Notes: generated from the letters alone by a model not told the origin. Numbered from the stretch's first letter, positions 1-9,610 are shown. The stretch is DNA of 64,000 nucleotides from Lachancea mirantina (GCA_900074745.1 LT598466.1:868001-932000); one strand, 5' to 3'. Translations and numbers: made by a program.

Positions 1-406
1 GGTCATTGTCGGAGAGGCCAGGCAACAGTTCTGGCAAATATTCCTTAACGGCTCTGAAAATATCTAGCGTGACGGCGTCAGAGACAACGTTGAAATTGAG
101 ACCCAATTTATTGATAGCATTGGCAAGTTTCGTTTCACTCACAACCAATGTGGCCTTTTTGTCCGCCTTAGCTTCGTCAAGCAATTTTTGCAACTGCGAT
201 GACACTTTACCCTCAACAATGGCATTGGCCTCTTCAAGAGCGTTAGCAGCAGACGAAAACTTTGAGAAAGCAGCGATCTTGAACTCTTTTAGCACTTTGT
301 CAGATGAGCTCAAGTCTTTAAGCAACGATGAAGACTTGTAGATCTTTTTGTCAGAAGACTTTAATAGCGCATAACCCGCTGAAGTTTCGGTTAAAACGTA
401 AGCCAT
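1..406 (-). CDS. NOP58: NOP58, box C/D snoRNP core protein (N-terminal part, cut by window edge)
   Basis: Core protein of nucleolar box C/D snoRNPs, needed for 2'-O-methylation and processing of rRNA. The reverse strand opens with [16 protein letters not shown] and continues for about 135 residues through the N-terminal domain ([30 protein letters not shown]) before the window ends. This is nearly identical to yeast Nop58. The coiled coil, the Nop domain and the lysine-rich KKE/D tail lie outside the window. The start is the ATG at 404-406, the only plausible start for this conserved N-terminus. The upstream gap carries PAC and RRPE-like motifs, as expected of ribosome-biogenesis genes. It sits beside DGK1 as in S. 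cerevisiae (YOR310C-YOR311C). Confidence 0.96.
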   Translation of the reverse strand, partial: MAYVLTETSAGYALLKSSDKKIYKSSSLLKDLSSSDKVLKEFKIAAFSKFSSAANALEEANAIVEGKVSSQLQKLLDEAKADKKATLVVSETKLANAINKLGLNFNVVSDAVTLDIFRAVKEYLPELLPGLSDND

Positions 407-1018
407 TCTCGCCAAGATACCTGGAACCTACCGACGTTGTCGATCAGAAAAGTCAAGAGTAGTCGTTGATCTTGAAGTGAAAATTTTCGATGAGCTTGAT
501 GCTCGCACTAAAATTTTTTTTCACTTCAAAAAGAAAGCCGCCTTAAAAGATCACGTGAATATCATGTGGCCCTTGAATTAAACTAGCTAGCAGTAATATA
601 ACCCATAAGCGTTCTGCAGCACAGTGAGAAAGTCAAGCGAAGCTTCAATTAGGGGCAGTTGGACATTGAATTATGTGTGTTGGAGTTTGGCGTGGGTTAG
701 GTGCTTTCAACGAATTTTTGGGGATGTTTCAGCGTAATTTTTGCTTTGTTTCTTGTACTGTTACTCTACATATAGGACGAAGGTATATTTTATTGGCCTG
801 CGGCTTGAGGCTTCGACATGTGCTGACGTGGGGCTCTGGAGCTAGGCTGAAGCTCGAGTCTCAGACCCTTTTTGAACCTTTACCAAAAAAATAAGGGACG
901 CTAATAAGCAAATCTATCGTCTTTGTCGTCGTGTCGCAATATTCGAAGTCTGATTCCCCGACTCGAACCCTTCTATAACTTATGCTTTTAACGTCGAAAA
1001 GATGACCCGGTTCATGGT
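407..1018. other. Intergenic NOP58-DGK1
   Basis: About 610 bp between two genes that point the same way. The part next to NOP58 is its promoter (motifs at 478-520). The rest, including a 73-codon plus-strand ORF at 673-894, shows no recognisable gene. Confidence 0.5.
478..497. promoter_or_regulatory. PAC / RRPE-like motifs upstream of NOP58
   Basis: TGAAAATTTT runs directly into CGATGAGCTT (488-497), a near-match to PAC (GCGATGAGMT), about 80 bp upstream of the NOP58 ATG. A second T-rich stretch follows at about 510-520. This pairing is known at ribosome-biogenesis genes. The role here is inferred from motif and position. Confidence 0.55.
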
Positions 1019-1882
1019 TTAAATGCGAAAAATTCGGATCACGGAGTGCATGAAAATGGCCGACAGCACAGGGATCGTAAAATTGTCGTCCCAATTGAAC
1101 AAGTCGATTCCCTCGCTGAGGGAGGCTACAATTCCGCCCAACAGCGAGAGTTGCAGTAGGTTCAGCGCGCTCGAGTCGGGGGACCACTCGATTTCGCCCG
1201 GTTTGTTCACATAGGAATAGTGTGGGACAAAATGGCCGTAGAACAACAAACATGTGAGAAACCCAACGACGAAAGCGGCCAAGGAACCTGCAAGGGATTT
1301 GTTGCCAGTAATTTTGGGGGTCAAATGACCAAATTTACGACCAAAGGTGGACGCGGCCGTGTCGGACCAACTCAACAAAAACAGAGAGATCAGAGCCACG
1401 TCTTTCGAGAAAAAACTGAATGCAAATATCAGGCCCAAAAGGTACCACAGCACCCCGTTATAGGAGTGAATTTCACGTTTACGCATCAAGGCTCCGACCA
1501 CACGACAGTACAGCTTGTTGAACGCACTCCATCGAAGCCGTATCAGATCCAAAACGAAAATCGAGCAAAACGCGTAAATGAGCGGGTCTCTCACCTTCTT
1601 GTAATCGAGCCCCTTTGTGTATAAGTACATCGTGATAAAGCCGATAGACGAGTGGAACGCTTTACGTGGAACTTCGTGTTTCGTAATAAACTCTCCAAAC
1701 CACTCGTGGCTACGTAGCCTGATCTCGGTCAGAGGTAAATGTACGTCACTATTGGACAGTTCAGATTTCTTGGCGTAAACGTCACTTTTGTGCTCGGAAC
1801 GGTTCCGTAGCTGTGAACGCCGTTTGTTGGCCCTTGCACTGGATACAGATCCGTTTCCAACGGGAACTTCTGTATCGACCAT
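1019..1882 (-). CDS. DGK1: CTP-dependent diacylglycerol kinase of the ER/nuclear membrane
   Basis: Phosphorylates diacylglycerol with CTP to give phosphatidate, countering the Pah1 phosphatase; an integral protein of the ER and nuclear envelope. The 287-residue protein (yeast Dgk1 is about 290) has a basic N-terminal tail of about 70 residues, then several hydrophobic segments (around residues 100-120, 130-150, 160-195 and 220-240). It carries the CTP-transferase signature region LLSWSDTAASTFGRKFG and the C-terminal block IDLFNWDDNFTIPVLS. The frame is open upstream to 1942, but only the ATG at 1880-1882 is a standard start and it gives the expected length. Its place between NOP58 and RPL20 matches YOR311C. 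Confidence 0.93.
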   Translation of the reverse strand: MVDTEVPVGNGSVSSARANKRRSQLRNRSEHKSDVYAKKSELSNSDVHLPLTEIRLRSHEWFGEFITKHEVPRKAFHSSIGFITMYLYTKGLDYKKVRDPLIYAFCSIFVLDLIRLRWSAFNKLYCRVVGALMRKREIHSYNGVLWYLLGLIFAFSFFSKDVALISLFLLSWSDTAASTFGRKFGHLTPKITGNKSLAGSLAAFVVGFLTCLLFYGHFVPHYSYVNKPGEIEWSPDSSALNLLQLSLLGGIVASLSEGIDLFNWDDNFTIPVLSAIFMHSVIRIFRI

Positions 1883-2288
1883 AACAGAACCCCCAAATTC
1901 CTGTAGGCAGAATATCACAATACGGAAACAGAAGATCAACAAACCGCGAGATTGACGAAGCTTTGGATGGTCAAAGTTCTCGATTTCGAGGTGTCTGTCA
2001 ATCAGAAGCCCATTATTTTTTTCGGATTTGATTATATCATGTGAAAACGAACGACTGAATTCAGGTCGATGATCAACTCATGAAAGTCAAACCCGAGTTG
2101 AAGACCACTCAGGGTCGAGTCGAGGTTAACCCGGTAAGACCAGCACCGGCACGACATTGTGATACTATCGCGATAGCTAAATAACTGACAATTATAGCAG
2201 TGCAAACATTTCAAAAATTAAATTTTATGTTATAGACATTTGAGATAAAAATCTACAATCCGGCACTCTGAACCACCCAAAAGTTTGT
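1883..2288. other. Intergenic DGK1-RPL20
   Basis: About 400 bp holding the DGK1 promoter and the RPL20 3' end. No gene, RNA or repeat is recognised. Confidence 0.4.
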
Positions 2289-3107
2289 TTAGTAGTAAGT
2301 GGATGGTCTCTTGTAGGCAAAGACCTTGGTAGACTTTTCGACTCTGTGTGGCAATGGGAACTTCAAGTCCTTGGTCAAGAATTGCTTAACGTAAGGTCTC
2401 TTGACATCGGCAGTCTTTTCGATTTCAGTAACCTTCAAGATGTGGATAGATCTAAATCTGGCTCTGTGTCTGGCAGCCATGTCTTGGTACAAAGACTCGA
2501 TGGCACCGACTCTGGTGACGTCTCTGATTTCCTTGTACATGTTGTGGGTACCAGATCTGGAGTCGTATCTGACCCAGACAGCAAAGTTCTTGACAGTGGT
2601 TGGGTGAGGCTCGCTGATAACGTTGACAGAGACGATTTCACCGGAAGCCTTCTTGACCTTGTGCAATCTCTGCAAGAAGTACCAGTAACGAGACTTGGCA
2701 ACGACTTCGTTTTGAGCAAAGATTCTCATTCTGAACAACTTTGGTTCAGGAACGGACTCAGTGGGCAAACGACGGCCGATAACCTGGTATTCATTCAAAC
2801 GAGCCACTGGTAAGTTATTGTTAGTAAATTGTCTTGTAATATTGCGAAAGAAATCTGTTGGCTGATTCCAAAGATGAAGGAACTTGAGGTAATTGCCCAT
2901 TGGGGCTGTATATCTGCGTATTACAACCGACAAAACATTGACCAGTCCCGACCACATCTAGTATCTGACGTCCATCACGTCCAAATCGACTCAAATTAAT
3001 CACGGAAAACTCGTCTACTCCCGTTCCAAACAGCCCATTGCCCTTAGCTGTCCTTCGTTCGTCCGCCACTTCTCCATTTCGCCCTCTGTATCGTTCATTT
3101 ACTCACT
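2289..3107 (-). CDS. RPL20: Ribosomal protein eL20 (L20/L18a), intron-split start codon
   Basis: Structural protein of the large ribosomal subunit. Exon 2 (2289-2806, 518 nt) encodes [18 protein letters not shown] onward to KRPSTYY, essentially yeast Rpl20. The frame stays open upstream but stops making sense before ARLNEYQ. On the minus strand a branch point TACTAAC (about 2823-2829) is followed by a 3' splice site CAG ending at 2807, and exon 2 begins TGGCTCG. So the ATG is formed by an A from exon 1 joined to TG of exon 2, the arrangement known for S. cerevisiae RPL20A/B, whose second exon is also 518 nt. The 5' splice site is less certain: no GTATGT is present. The best candidate is A|GTGAGT, with the one coding base of exon 1 at 3107 and an intron of 300 nt (2807-3106). 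Two Rap1-type sites lie upstream. Confidence 0.93.
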
Positions 3108-3299
3108 TTTCTTCACTATGCTTCCTTGTAGTACAACTAAACTGAAGAAACTGGCCAAACTGCTCTGTAATCTTTTCGTTAGCTTGGAAAAAAAATTGAC
3201 TAAAGCTTCCGGTGGGTATATCGCTACGGATTAGTCTGTGTATTCAGCTAGCATCTTAGAAATCGCAGCGGGATCCGGGTCCGGTGTTGATTCTTCCAC

Positions 3300-3510
3300 A
3301 TCGTAGCCAGGCCCAGTGTCGGCCTGCGTGCGTCCTGGTTCCCCCCTGCCGCTAGGCGGGGGGCGGAGAGCGCACAGGGGCGAGGACAAGCGAGGCCCGC
3401 CGAGAGATCCTGCCTAGCTACAGCGGACCTGCCAAGGGCGACGAGGGACCGCGGCGTTGGTGTCGGATCGAGCTGCCATTTCTTGCCAGAACAGCTTGCA
3501 GCGACCACGT
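3300..3510. other. GC-rich island in the RPL20 upstream region
   Basis: About 200 bp visibly far richer in G and C than the surroundings, with clusters such as CTAGGCGGGGGGCGGAG. It lies between the RPL20 5' splice site candidate and the paired Rap1 sites. It overlaps no gene I recognise; the minus-strand ORF across it (3248-3550) has no familiar domain. It could be an RPL20 upstream region, a structured RNA or foreign DNA; the sequence does not decide. Confidence 0.5.
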
Positions 3511-3569
3511 CCGCTACTACTAGTTTACAACTGCCCACGCAATAACGCAATAAAGACCCATCATGTTTG

Positions 3570-3618
3570 GATGTGTGGGTTCTAAGACGAAAAATACTAT
3601 ATCTCGATGTCTGGGTTT
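3570..3618 (-). promoter_or_regulatory. Paired Rap1-type sites upstream of RPL20
   Basis: On the minus strand GAACCCACACATC (3570-3582) and AAACCCAGACATC (3606-3618) both fit the Rap1 consensus RMACCCANNCAYY, 36 bp apart and in the same orientation. Tandem Rap1 sites are the hallmark of ribosomal-protein promoters in this yeast group. They are about 460 bp from the proposed exon 1. Confidence 0.65.
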
Positions 3619-3968
3619 TAATGCAGTCATAGAATTTTGTTGATATATCATATTAAACGTCAACGTCACTTTCACCGTTACAATCCGGTATCTATTGCAA
3701 ATCCATTGTATTGATTATAGCTAAAACTATATATACGCAAAAAGCCAATCATTCGGTTGGAATTTCCGATTTACTTTGTATCAACCAAGTGCTTTATCTC
3801 GATGAGTACTCCTGGTTTCCCATTTTGGTTAGATTTCATTTTTCTTATGTGCGGTGGCGTACCCAGCGGTTCAACAATAACCTTTAGCCCACTTGACCGC
3901 ACGGAAAGGCACGTGGCGAAGAAATTGTGTTGTTGTAGTTTTGTAAACCTCTGGGCAATTTTATACGC

Positions 3969-4847
3969 TCAAGCGGCCACCTGGGTGTCCATGCGTTCGA
4001 CCCGGAGAGCAGAAGGCATTCTTCCTTTTAAATACTCAACGGTTTCTTTGTTCAATTCTTGGACTGCATTTCTAGAGGCAGTCCAAGAATTCGTCAAGGA
4101 AAGATCGTCCTGTTTATCCAAGTTGTGATTGAAAACGTCGTTGACGTGCTTCACGTAGTGGCAGGGTCCCATCGCAATGTCGTAAACTCTATTTTCAACG
4201 GCCGGGATGGCTCTTTGCACAAAATTAACCGCAAGGGCAGCCGAACGAGACAATTCGTTGCTGAAACCGTCCGTGGGCACATGTTTACCCTCGGGAAAAC
4301 GTTTGGAGATGAATCCTTCGACCCGTTGGTTGACAGGTGCCACAACAGGGTCAAATGAGCCTCTCACAAGTGGTTTACCCTTGGTGTCGTAAATTTTTTC
4401 GTTGTAGTAACGTCTGGTTTGCAAAACACGAGAGTGGACCGGATCGTACAAATACTTGTCAGCAGCGTCTAACGTAGCCAAACGTGCTTTTTCCGCTGCG
4501 TTCCGTGTGGCGTTGTAAGGAGTCATCACGTCTTTTCCGATTCCCTCATACGTGGTTGTCTTTAAAGCAGGAACCCATTTGTCGGTGAGCTGTAAACCGC
4601 GGTCTGCGAGTAGATCAACTCTGTCAGTGACAGGTGCGACCCATTTCGCAGGTCTGGAGTTGGCAACTGCCTCATAAATAGGCTTTGTGTTTGCCACAAA
4701 AATTCTGGCGACGGGAACACGACCCAAAAATTCGCCCGTCTGTTTGACCAAAGGATACGAATGGATGTGATGCGCCGTTACCGAATGTTTCGTTCCAACG
4801 ATTTGGACGTGGGCTTCCTCTAGCGCTTCTTCTATTGCTTGTGGCAT
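3969..4847 (-). CDS. SPS4: SPS4-like sporulation protein, perilipin-related
   Basis: S. cerevisiae SPS4 is a middle-sporulation gene of unclear biochemical role, related to the lipid-droplet perilipin Pet10/Pln1. The 292-residue protein here (yeast Sps4 about 338) has the family's amphipathic, mostly helical character: repeated short segments ending in YNATRNAAEKAR, DAADKYLYDPVHSR and similar, with no signal peptide or clear membrane span. The identification relies on gene order (RPL20-SPS4-SFG1-COT1 as YOR312C-YOR316C) as well as sequence character. An Ndt80-type element (core CACAAA) lies about 110 bp upstream of the ATG. Confidence 0.8.
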   Translation of the reverse strand: MPQAIEEALEEAHVQIVGTKHSVTAHHIHSYPLVKQTGEFLGRVPVARIFVANTKPIYEAVANSRPAKWVAPVTDRVDLLADRGLQLTDKWVPALKTTTYEGIGKDVMTPYNATRNAAEKARLATLDAADKYLYDPVHSRVLQTRRYYNEKIYDTKGKPLVRGSFDPVVAPVNQRVEGFISKRFPEGKHVPTDGFSNELSRSAALAVNFVQRAIPAVENRVYDIAMGPCHYVKHVNDVFNHNLDKQDDLSLTNSWTASRNAVQELNKETVEYLKGRMPSALRVERMDTQVAA

Positions 4848-6066
4848 TTTTACTTCTAGGTCTTGAGCTGGTAAAGTAACGGAATAAACTGGTAACCAGA
4901 AGTCTGAAACAAAAAGACCACAGTAGCACCCTAATTTATACTCATCAGATTTTGACTTTGTGGCCTAATCAATACGGATCCTTGGCTGACACTGACAGCG
5001 TCCGCGTCGCAATGCCAGTCGCGACGTCTGTCGCGTATCACTTTATACAGATCTGTCGCTGTTAAGTCTCAAAGATAAAATATCCAGTACGAGGAACGAC
5101 AAGTGGCGAGTGACGCAAGTTGCTGTAGGCCGAGGAAGAAGACAAGCCGGAGTTAAGAGTACAGGAATTCTTTTTCCTTTCAAACGGCTCTCTTAGGCTC
5201 CGGTGTTTTGATTTCGTTCGAGGCTTAACGGTAACGTATCAAAATGGTTTCCGAAAAAGATGTTTGGATTACTCAATTGAGTGCAACTGCATCACAAAAG
5301 TACCAAATTATGGCGTCCGAGGGTCTTTTGTGCCACTGATAACAGCCTGTCCTATGTCACATTTCTCACCCTCCTGGAGAAAACGTAAACAGAAGGCTTT
5401 AAAAAACAAAAAATGAACGTAAGCGAGACCACATAAGCGAAACAATATGGTGCAAAAAGCTGGGGTCATTAATCAGCCGAGTTGCAACCCCTTCAGCCTG
5501 TGGCGCTTTTTGAGCTCCGGTTCCAGCTTTCAACGGTTCTTCCTTGGCCGTCTGTTTGAAAAATTTTGTTCAAATTCTCCATTGTAGGTTCATTTTCCAT
5601 AAACCATTGTCCATGTTGTTCTTAATGCGGAAAGTGCCGACCCTGATTGGGAAATGGTAAACACACAGAAACAGGCACACAGGCAAGTTCAAGGCACGGT
5701 AGGGAATCTCGCAGTGCTCGAGCTACCCAACGGTCGAGAAAAGTGGGTTATGGCTCGTAAAAGCATTCCAGCTGAAGTTCTAGGTGATTTGTTCTAGGGT
5801 TGAACGACATGTAATGAAACATTCCGGAAGGTTACCGGAGGACCGGCTTCGAACAGGTGGAAAAACTCGGGCTTCGGAGATGGAACTGGTGGTAACGGAT
5901 ATCGTAGTGCGGAGCATTATATTTAAAGGTCAAGCAAGGCGAGTAGAGGGTGGGTACAGGGACGGAGTTGCGCACGAACCACGCAGGCAAGAGACGTCAC
6001 TGGGTCTCAAAGAATTTTTTTTTCTTTGTTAATCAGCAACTAGATATTCATAAAGCAGGCATCGCG
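4848..6066. other. Long divergent promoter region SPS4-SFG1
   Basis: About 1.2 kb between divergently transcribed genes. It contains only very short ORFs: a 31-codon one at 5244-5339 on the plus strand and a 35-codon one on the minus strand near 5500-5610. Neither resembles a known protein. TTTCCGAAAAAG at about 5250 looks like centromere element III but lacks the AT-rich neighbour. The length fits a heavily regulated SFG1 promoter. Confidence 0.4.
4956..4964 (-). promoter_or_regulatory. MSE-like (Ndt80) site upstream of SPS4
   Basis: GCCACAAAG on the minus strand matches 8 of 9 positions of the middle sporulation element gNCRCAAAW, about 110 bp upstream of the SPS4 ATG. SPS4 is a known middle-sporulation gene in S. 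cerevisiae. A single short match, so suggestive only. Confidence 0.35.
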
Positions 6067-6990
6067 ATGGTACCAATTCTAGCATCTCCAGAGCGAATCA
6101 ACGGCTGTAGTGGTGAAGAAAACGGCAGTTGGAAATTTTGTACAACGCCTCGCACCCAATTGATAATAAACACGGACAGATGTACACCTCCGCTAAGATA
6201 CCGATCGAAAATGAGAACTAGACCTCCATACGAAGGTGCCGATACGCAGGAATCGCCCTGCAAGCCCTCCAACGTGCAATGGCATCGCAACATCCTACCC
6301 AGTCCCGAATGGACTTCTGACGAAGACACTTGCAGCGACCTAAGCATGGGAGATGCGTCTGGCGATGGCAGCTTGACGAGTCCCTTGAGCGATTGCGGCG
6401 CTGATTCGGATAACAAAGTATGCAGCAAAGGTGGAAATAAACTACCATTCGTGGCCCTTCCACCGCCATTGATTGGGGATCTGGCTCTAAGGCCTCTTCA
6501 AAATGTGCCTGCATTGGGCTCACCTACAATTCTGCGCAAAAGCTCCATCTTGAGAAACAAACGACAGTGTATCAGGGCTCGCAAGCAGCATTTTCAATTG
6601 CGTTCCATACTCAAGAAACCCACCAGTGATGCTGCGCTCAATTTGATTGTCTCGTCGGCGAGCGGGTCTATCGTGGATGCGACCCTGTATGCCACCGAAA
6701 TGAACGCTGCAGGAAGCCAAGTACCACTACCATCGTTTGTATGGGAGAAAGTTACGATCCCAGTCGATTTGAAAGTCAGGGAAGAATCCAAACTGAAACG
6801 CGCCAGACACTGTGTTTACTACGATGACAGCGATGATCTTAACGATTTGGTTCTAAGCGAAGATGCCGCTGTCATTCGTGCTTACGAGTTCAGAAGGGAA
6901 CAAGGTGATTTGGGGATGGTGTCTACGCATTCCATGTCGGCGATCAAAAAGAACAAGCATTTGAGGTGGGCTTCTGACGCTTCATTGTAA
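6067..6990 (+). CDS. SFG1: SFG1-like putative regulator of pseudohyphal growth and cell cycle
   Basis: In S. cerevisiae Sfg1 is a nuclear protein needed for superficial pseudohyphal growth and a Cdc28 target. The protein here has 307 residues counted from the first ATG (6067); the frame is open further upstream but has only non-ATG starts. It is rich in serine and proline, with several S/T-P sites (TTPRT, CTPPL, PSPEW, TSPLS, GSPT) and basic blocks (ILRKSSILRNKR, SILKKPT). There is no membrane span or signal peptide. No catalytic domain is recognised. The assignment depends on position between SPS4 and COT1 and on general character. Confidence 0.75.
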   Translation: MVPILASPERINGCSGEENGSWKFCTTPRTQLIINTDRCTPPLRYRSKMRTRPPYEGADTQESPCKPSNVQWHRNILPSPEWTSDEDTCSDLSMGDASGDGSLTSPLSDCGADSDNKVCSKGGNKLPFVALPPPLIGDLALRPLQNVPALGSPTILRKSSILRNKRQCIRARKQHFQLRSILKKPTSDAALNLIVSSASGSIVDATLYATEMNAAGSQVPLPSFVWEKVTIPVDLKVREESKLKRARHCVYYDDSDDLNDLVLSEDAAVIRAYEFRREQGDLGMVSTHSMSAIKKNKHLRWASDASL

Positions 6991-7359
6991 CTATTTAAAA
7001 GAATAAGGAAAAGTTGAATTTGTATTATAACCAACAAAATCTGTAAAACTATTGGAAATTTTAATCAATTGAGTGTATAATATATTGCACTAATAGAATG
7101 ATTATATACTCAGGAACTGCGACGGATTTTTGATTTATTTTGAAGTTCTAACAACTGTATTTTGAGACAACTTTTAATTTGAATAATCATGTCCGAGAAG
7201 ATGTCAATTGTTATAGCTTCCGCAACTTGGAAGGGTTGAATTTATATTAGCATTTCCCACTAGCTTTCAATTACAAGAGTTGCTAAAAGATCGCGATACC
7301 TGACGGCTTCTATATGAATGAATATGACCATAAGACTTTGAAGTCCGGACGTTCAAAAA
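6991..7359. other. Intergenic SFG1-COT1 (convergent 3' ends)
   Basis: An AT-rich gap of 369 bp between two convergent genes. No gene or repeat is recognised; it should hold both polyadenylation regions. Confidence 0.4.
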
Positions 7360-8682
7360 TTAATTAGCAGGAGGCAAGCATTCGTCGGCGTTACACTGTG
7401 CAGCCTCGTCCACGATACACCTTGTTTCACTAGTTGTAGCACCGTATGCGGAGGTGTCAGCAGTAGGGTTATCTAAGGACATAGAAGAGCCATAAGTACC
7501 ACCGCCTGCGATTCTGGAAAATCGACGGTAAGTGTCGGGACCCAGATTTCCATGGATAAATTCAGGTTGAACAGTGGCAGAATGAATTCCGTAACGATGG
7601 AAAATGTTTCTGATGAGTTTGGCCACTTCCATGAATTGGTCTGGTGTAGCATCAATTTGAACATGAATGGAAGCAATTGAAAAGTTCTCGGTCAAGTTCC
7701 AGATGTGGAAATCGTGCACGGAAACGACACCATTTATATTCATGATATCTTGACGGACTCTGTCTGCGGATATGCTCGTTGGAGTGGCTTGCAGCAAGAT
7801 GCGCGACGCCTTTCTTGAAAGTGGCAAAGCAGAGCAGAAAATGATGACGGTAATGACAAGAGAGACAAGTGGATCGGAGTAAAACCTCCAAGAATAGTCA
7901 GTTTTCCAGATAAACAGCGCGGTGGCCATGACACCGACGTTACCGAGGGCGTCACCCAAAACATGCAAGAAAACGCCATGCATATTCAAAGACTTGCCAG
8001 AACCCTTCTTGTGGTCGTGGTCGTGATCGTGGTCATGAGCATTCGCAGTGGCATCTTTCGACGCAAGCAAAGGCGTTCTCTCGGGGCTGAATGATTCGAC
8101 AACAGAGGATGGAAGCATATCGTTGATCGGACGAGAGTCACTGAGTTGGTCCATGGATGGTGATTGCGAGGGCGAAGTCATGTGACCTTGTTCTTCGTCG
8201 GCTGCATGGTCGTGGTCATGGTCGTGAGCGCCATCGTCGTGGGAATGGTCGTGGGAATGGCCATGCGAGTGACCGTGTTCATGGAACAAGAAAAGGCCCA
8301 CGATATTGGAAACAAGCCCAGCGGAACCGACACCAAGCACCAACTTTGGACTCTTGACTTCCTGGGGCTCGAAAAACCGTTGGATAGCCTCAATCAAAAT
8401 CGACATGCACAGTGCGATAAGGAAAACCGCGTTTATCAGTGCACCCAAGATTTCGGCCCGTTTCCACCCATAAGTGTACTTAGCGTCAGCGCCCTTGTTC
8501 TTGGCAACACGAACGGCCCACAGCGCTACCACGAGCGAGAAAATGTCGTTCAACATGTGGAAAGAATCGGCGACGAGCGCTAGCGAGTGCGCCGTGTATC
8601 CAACGATGATCTCCAGCAAGAAAAAAGCGGTGTCGAGCGCGATCAGCGAAATGATCCGGATTTCCCTACCGGTTAGATTCAT
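7360..8682 (-). CDS. ZRC1: Vacuolar zinc/cobalt transporter, cation diffusion facilitator family
   Basis: Moves Zn2+ (and Co2+) from cytosol into the vacuole in exchange for protons. The 440-residue length matches yeast Zrc1 (442) and Cot1 (439). Six membrane segments are visible, with the family's HxxxD metal-site pairs in TM2 (DSFHMLNDI) and TM5 (HVLGDALGN). Two histidine-rich stretches lie between TM4 and TM5: HEHGHSHGHSHDHSHD and HDHDHDHDHKK. The cytosolic C-terminal domain follows. This is the single pre-duplication ancestor of the ZRC1/COT1 pair: its neighbours are counterparts of YOR315W on one side and YMR244W on the other. The start is the ATG at 8680-8682. Confidence 0.95.
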   Translation of the reverse strand: MNLTGREIRIISLIALDTAFFLLEIIVGYTAHSLALVADSFHMLNDIFSLVVALWAVRVAKNKGADAKYTYGWKRAEILGALINAVFLIALCMSILIEAIQRFFEPQEVKSPKLVLGVGSAGLVSNIVGLFLFHEHGHSHGHSHDHSHDDGAHDHDHDHAADEEQGHMTSPSQSPSMDQLSDSRPINDMLPSSVVESFSPERTPLLASKDATANAHDHDHDHDHKKGSGKSLNMHGVFLHVLGDALGNVGVMATALFIWKTDYSWRFYSDPLVSLVITVIIFCSALPLSRKASRILLQATPTSISADRVRQDIMNINGVVSVHDFHIWNLTENFSIASIHVQIDATPDQFMEVAKLIRNIFHRYGIHSATVQPEFIHGNLGPDTYRRFSRIAGGGTYGSSMSLDNPTADTSAYGATTSETRCIVDEAAQCNADECLPPAN

Positions 8683-9539
8683 GGTTCAGTGGGTGCTTGA
8701 CTTTGTTTGGTTATGGACACGGCAACTAAATCACACCTGTTTAAGGCTACCAAGAGTCGTTTTGAGAGCTAGAAAAGGGCTAGACGTGGTAAACCGGGGC
8801 AAAAATTCTCGTAGTGATGTTTAAAATCCGTTACTTGAGACGCTTTAATCAGTTTTGGTACCAGGTTTTTAGGTAGCAAAGAGTTAGCCAAGGATCAGTT
8901 GAGGATGAGCCTGGTTGGTAAAGAGATGAGGCCAAGACAATTAGAGGGTGCTTTTGTAAAAGGGCGACGAAAAAATACTTTCTTTTCTTTTCCCAAAGAT
9001 AATCGAAACGGACTCGTTAACCGTGTGGGTTTCTTCGTATGTAGTGATATATAAGGGTTATGAGTAAAAACGAGTATTCGTTATATGTGATGGTGTTATG
9101 TAATCTTATCGCTAAACACGTCTGAGTCGCAAATGGGTACTCGTCGTTTGTGATCTTGTTCACGTGCTCTTTTATCGTATATTACGAGTGGGTTTTCAAA
9201 CGGGTATTCGTACAGTGTGCTTTAAAAGTCACGCATCTTCCGGCGCATGCTATATCCCGATTGGGTAATTCGCTCAAAGAGATTTGTAATGCGTCCTCCG
9301 CGAGATGCTTCCCGAACGGGCAATGAGATCTCTGTTTCGCAAAGCCCATTTCTTTTCACTGGTGTACGTAAGCCAGGCTCGAGCCCAAACGGCATTGTTC
9401 TAGAAGCACACTAGAAGCACATTGGAACCGAACCTCACCTGGCTCTAAGCGCAGTCTAGACCTCTGGCTTAGGTCTAGATGACACATTGGTAAAACGCGG
9501 AGGAAAGTGGCGAGGTGAGGCCGATGCGGCGTCTGTGCG

Positions 9540-9610
9540 AGTAGAGGTGTAGGTAGCGGTGTAGGTAAAGGTGGAGGTAAAGGTGGAGGTAGAGGTGGTG
9601 GTTGAGGCTA
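9540..9610. repeat. Imperfect 12-bp purine-rich tandem repeat
   Basis: GGTGTAGGTAGC, GGTGTAGGTAAA, GGTGGAGGTAAA, GGTGGAGGTAGA and GGTGGTGGTTGA follow each other with a 12-bp period and a strong strand bias of purines. It sits about 220 bp upstream of the SUN gene. Confidence 0.8.

Larger units (their letters stand above)
3108..3968. other. Intergenic RPL20-SPS4
   Basis: About 860 bp between two minus-strand genes. It contains the GC-rich island (about 3300-3510), the paired Rap1 sites (3570-3618) and an AT-rich stretch at 3640-3740 next to the SPS4 3' end. No further gene is recognised. Confidence 0.45.

Noticed and set aside
2821-3069. 82-codon minus-strand ORF within the RPL20 intron
   Set aside because: No ATG start and no conserved features; it lies in the intron between a clear branch point/acceptor and the proposed donor.
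5244-5275. TTTCCGAAAAAG resembling centromere element CDEIII
   Set aside because: The 80-160 bp beside it are not strongly AT-rich and no RTCACRTG (CDEI) lies at the required distance; neighbours are not centromere-linked in S. cerevisiae.
8164-8583. Plus-strand ORF of 139 codons across ZRC1/COT1
   Set aside because: Antisense shadow of the transporter gene; its composition comes from the His/Asp codons on the other strand.
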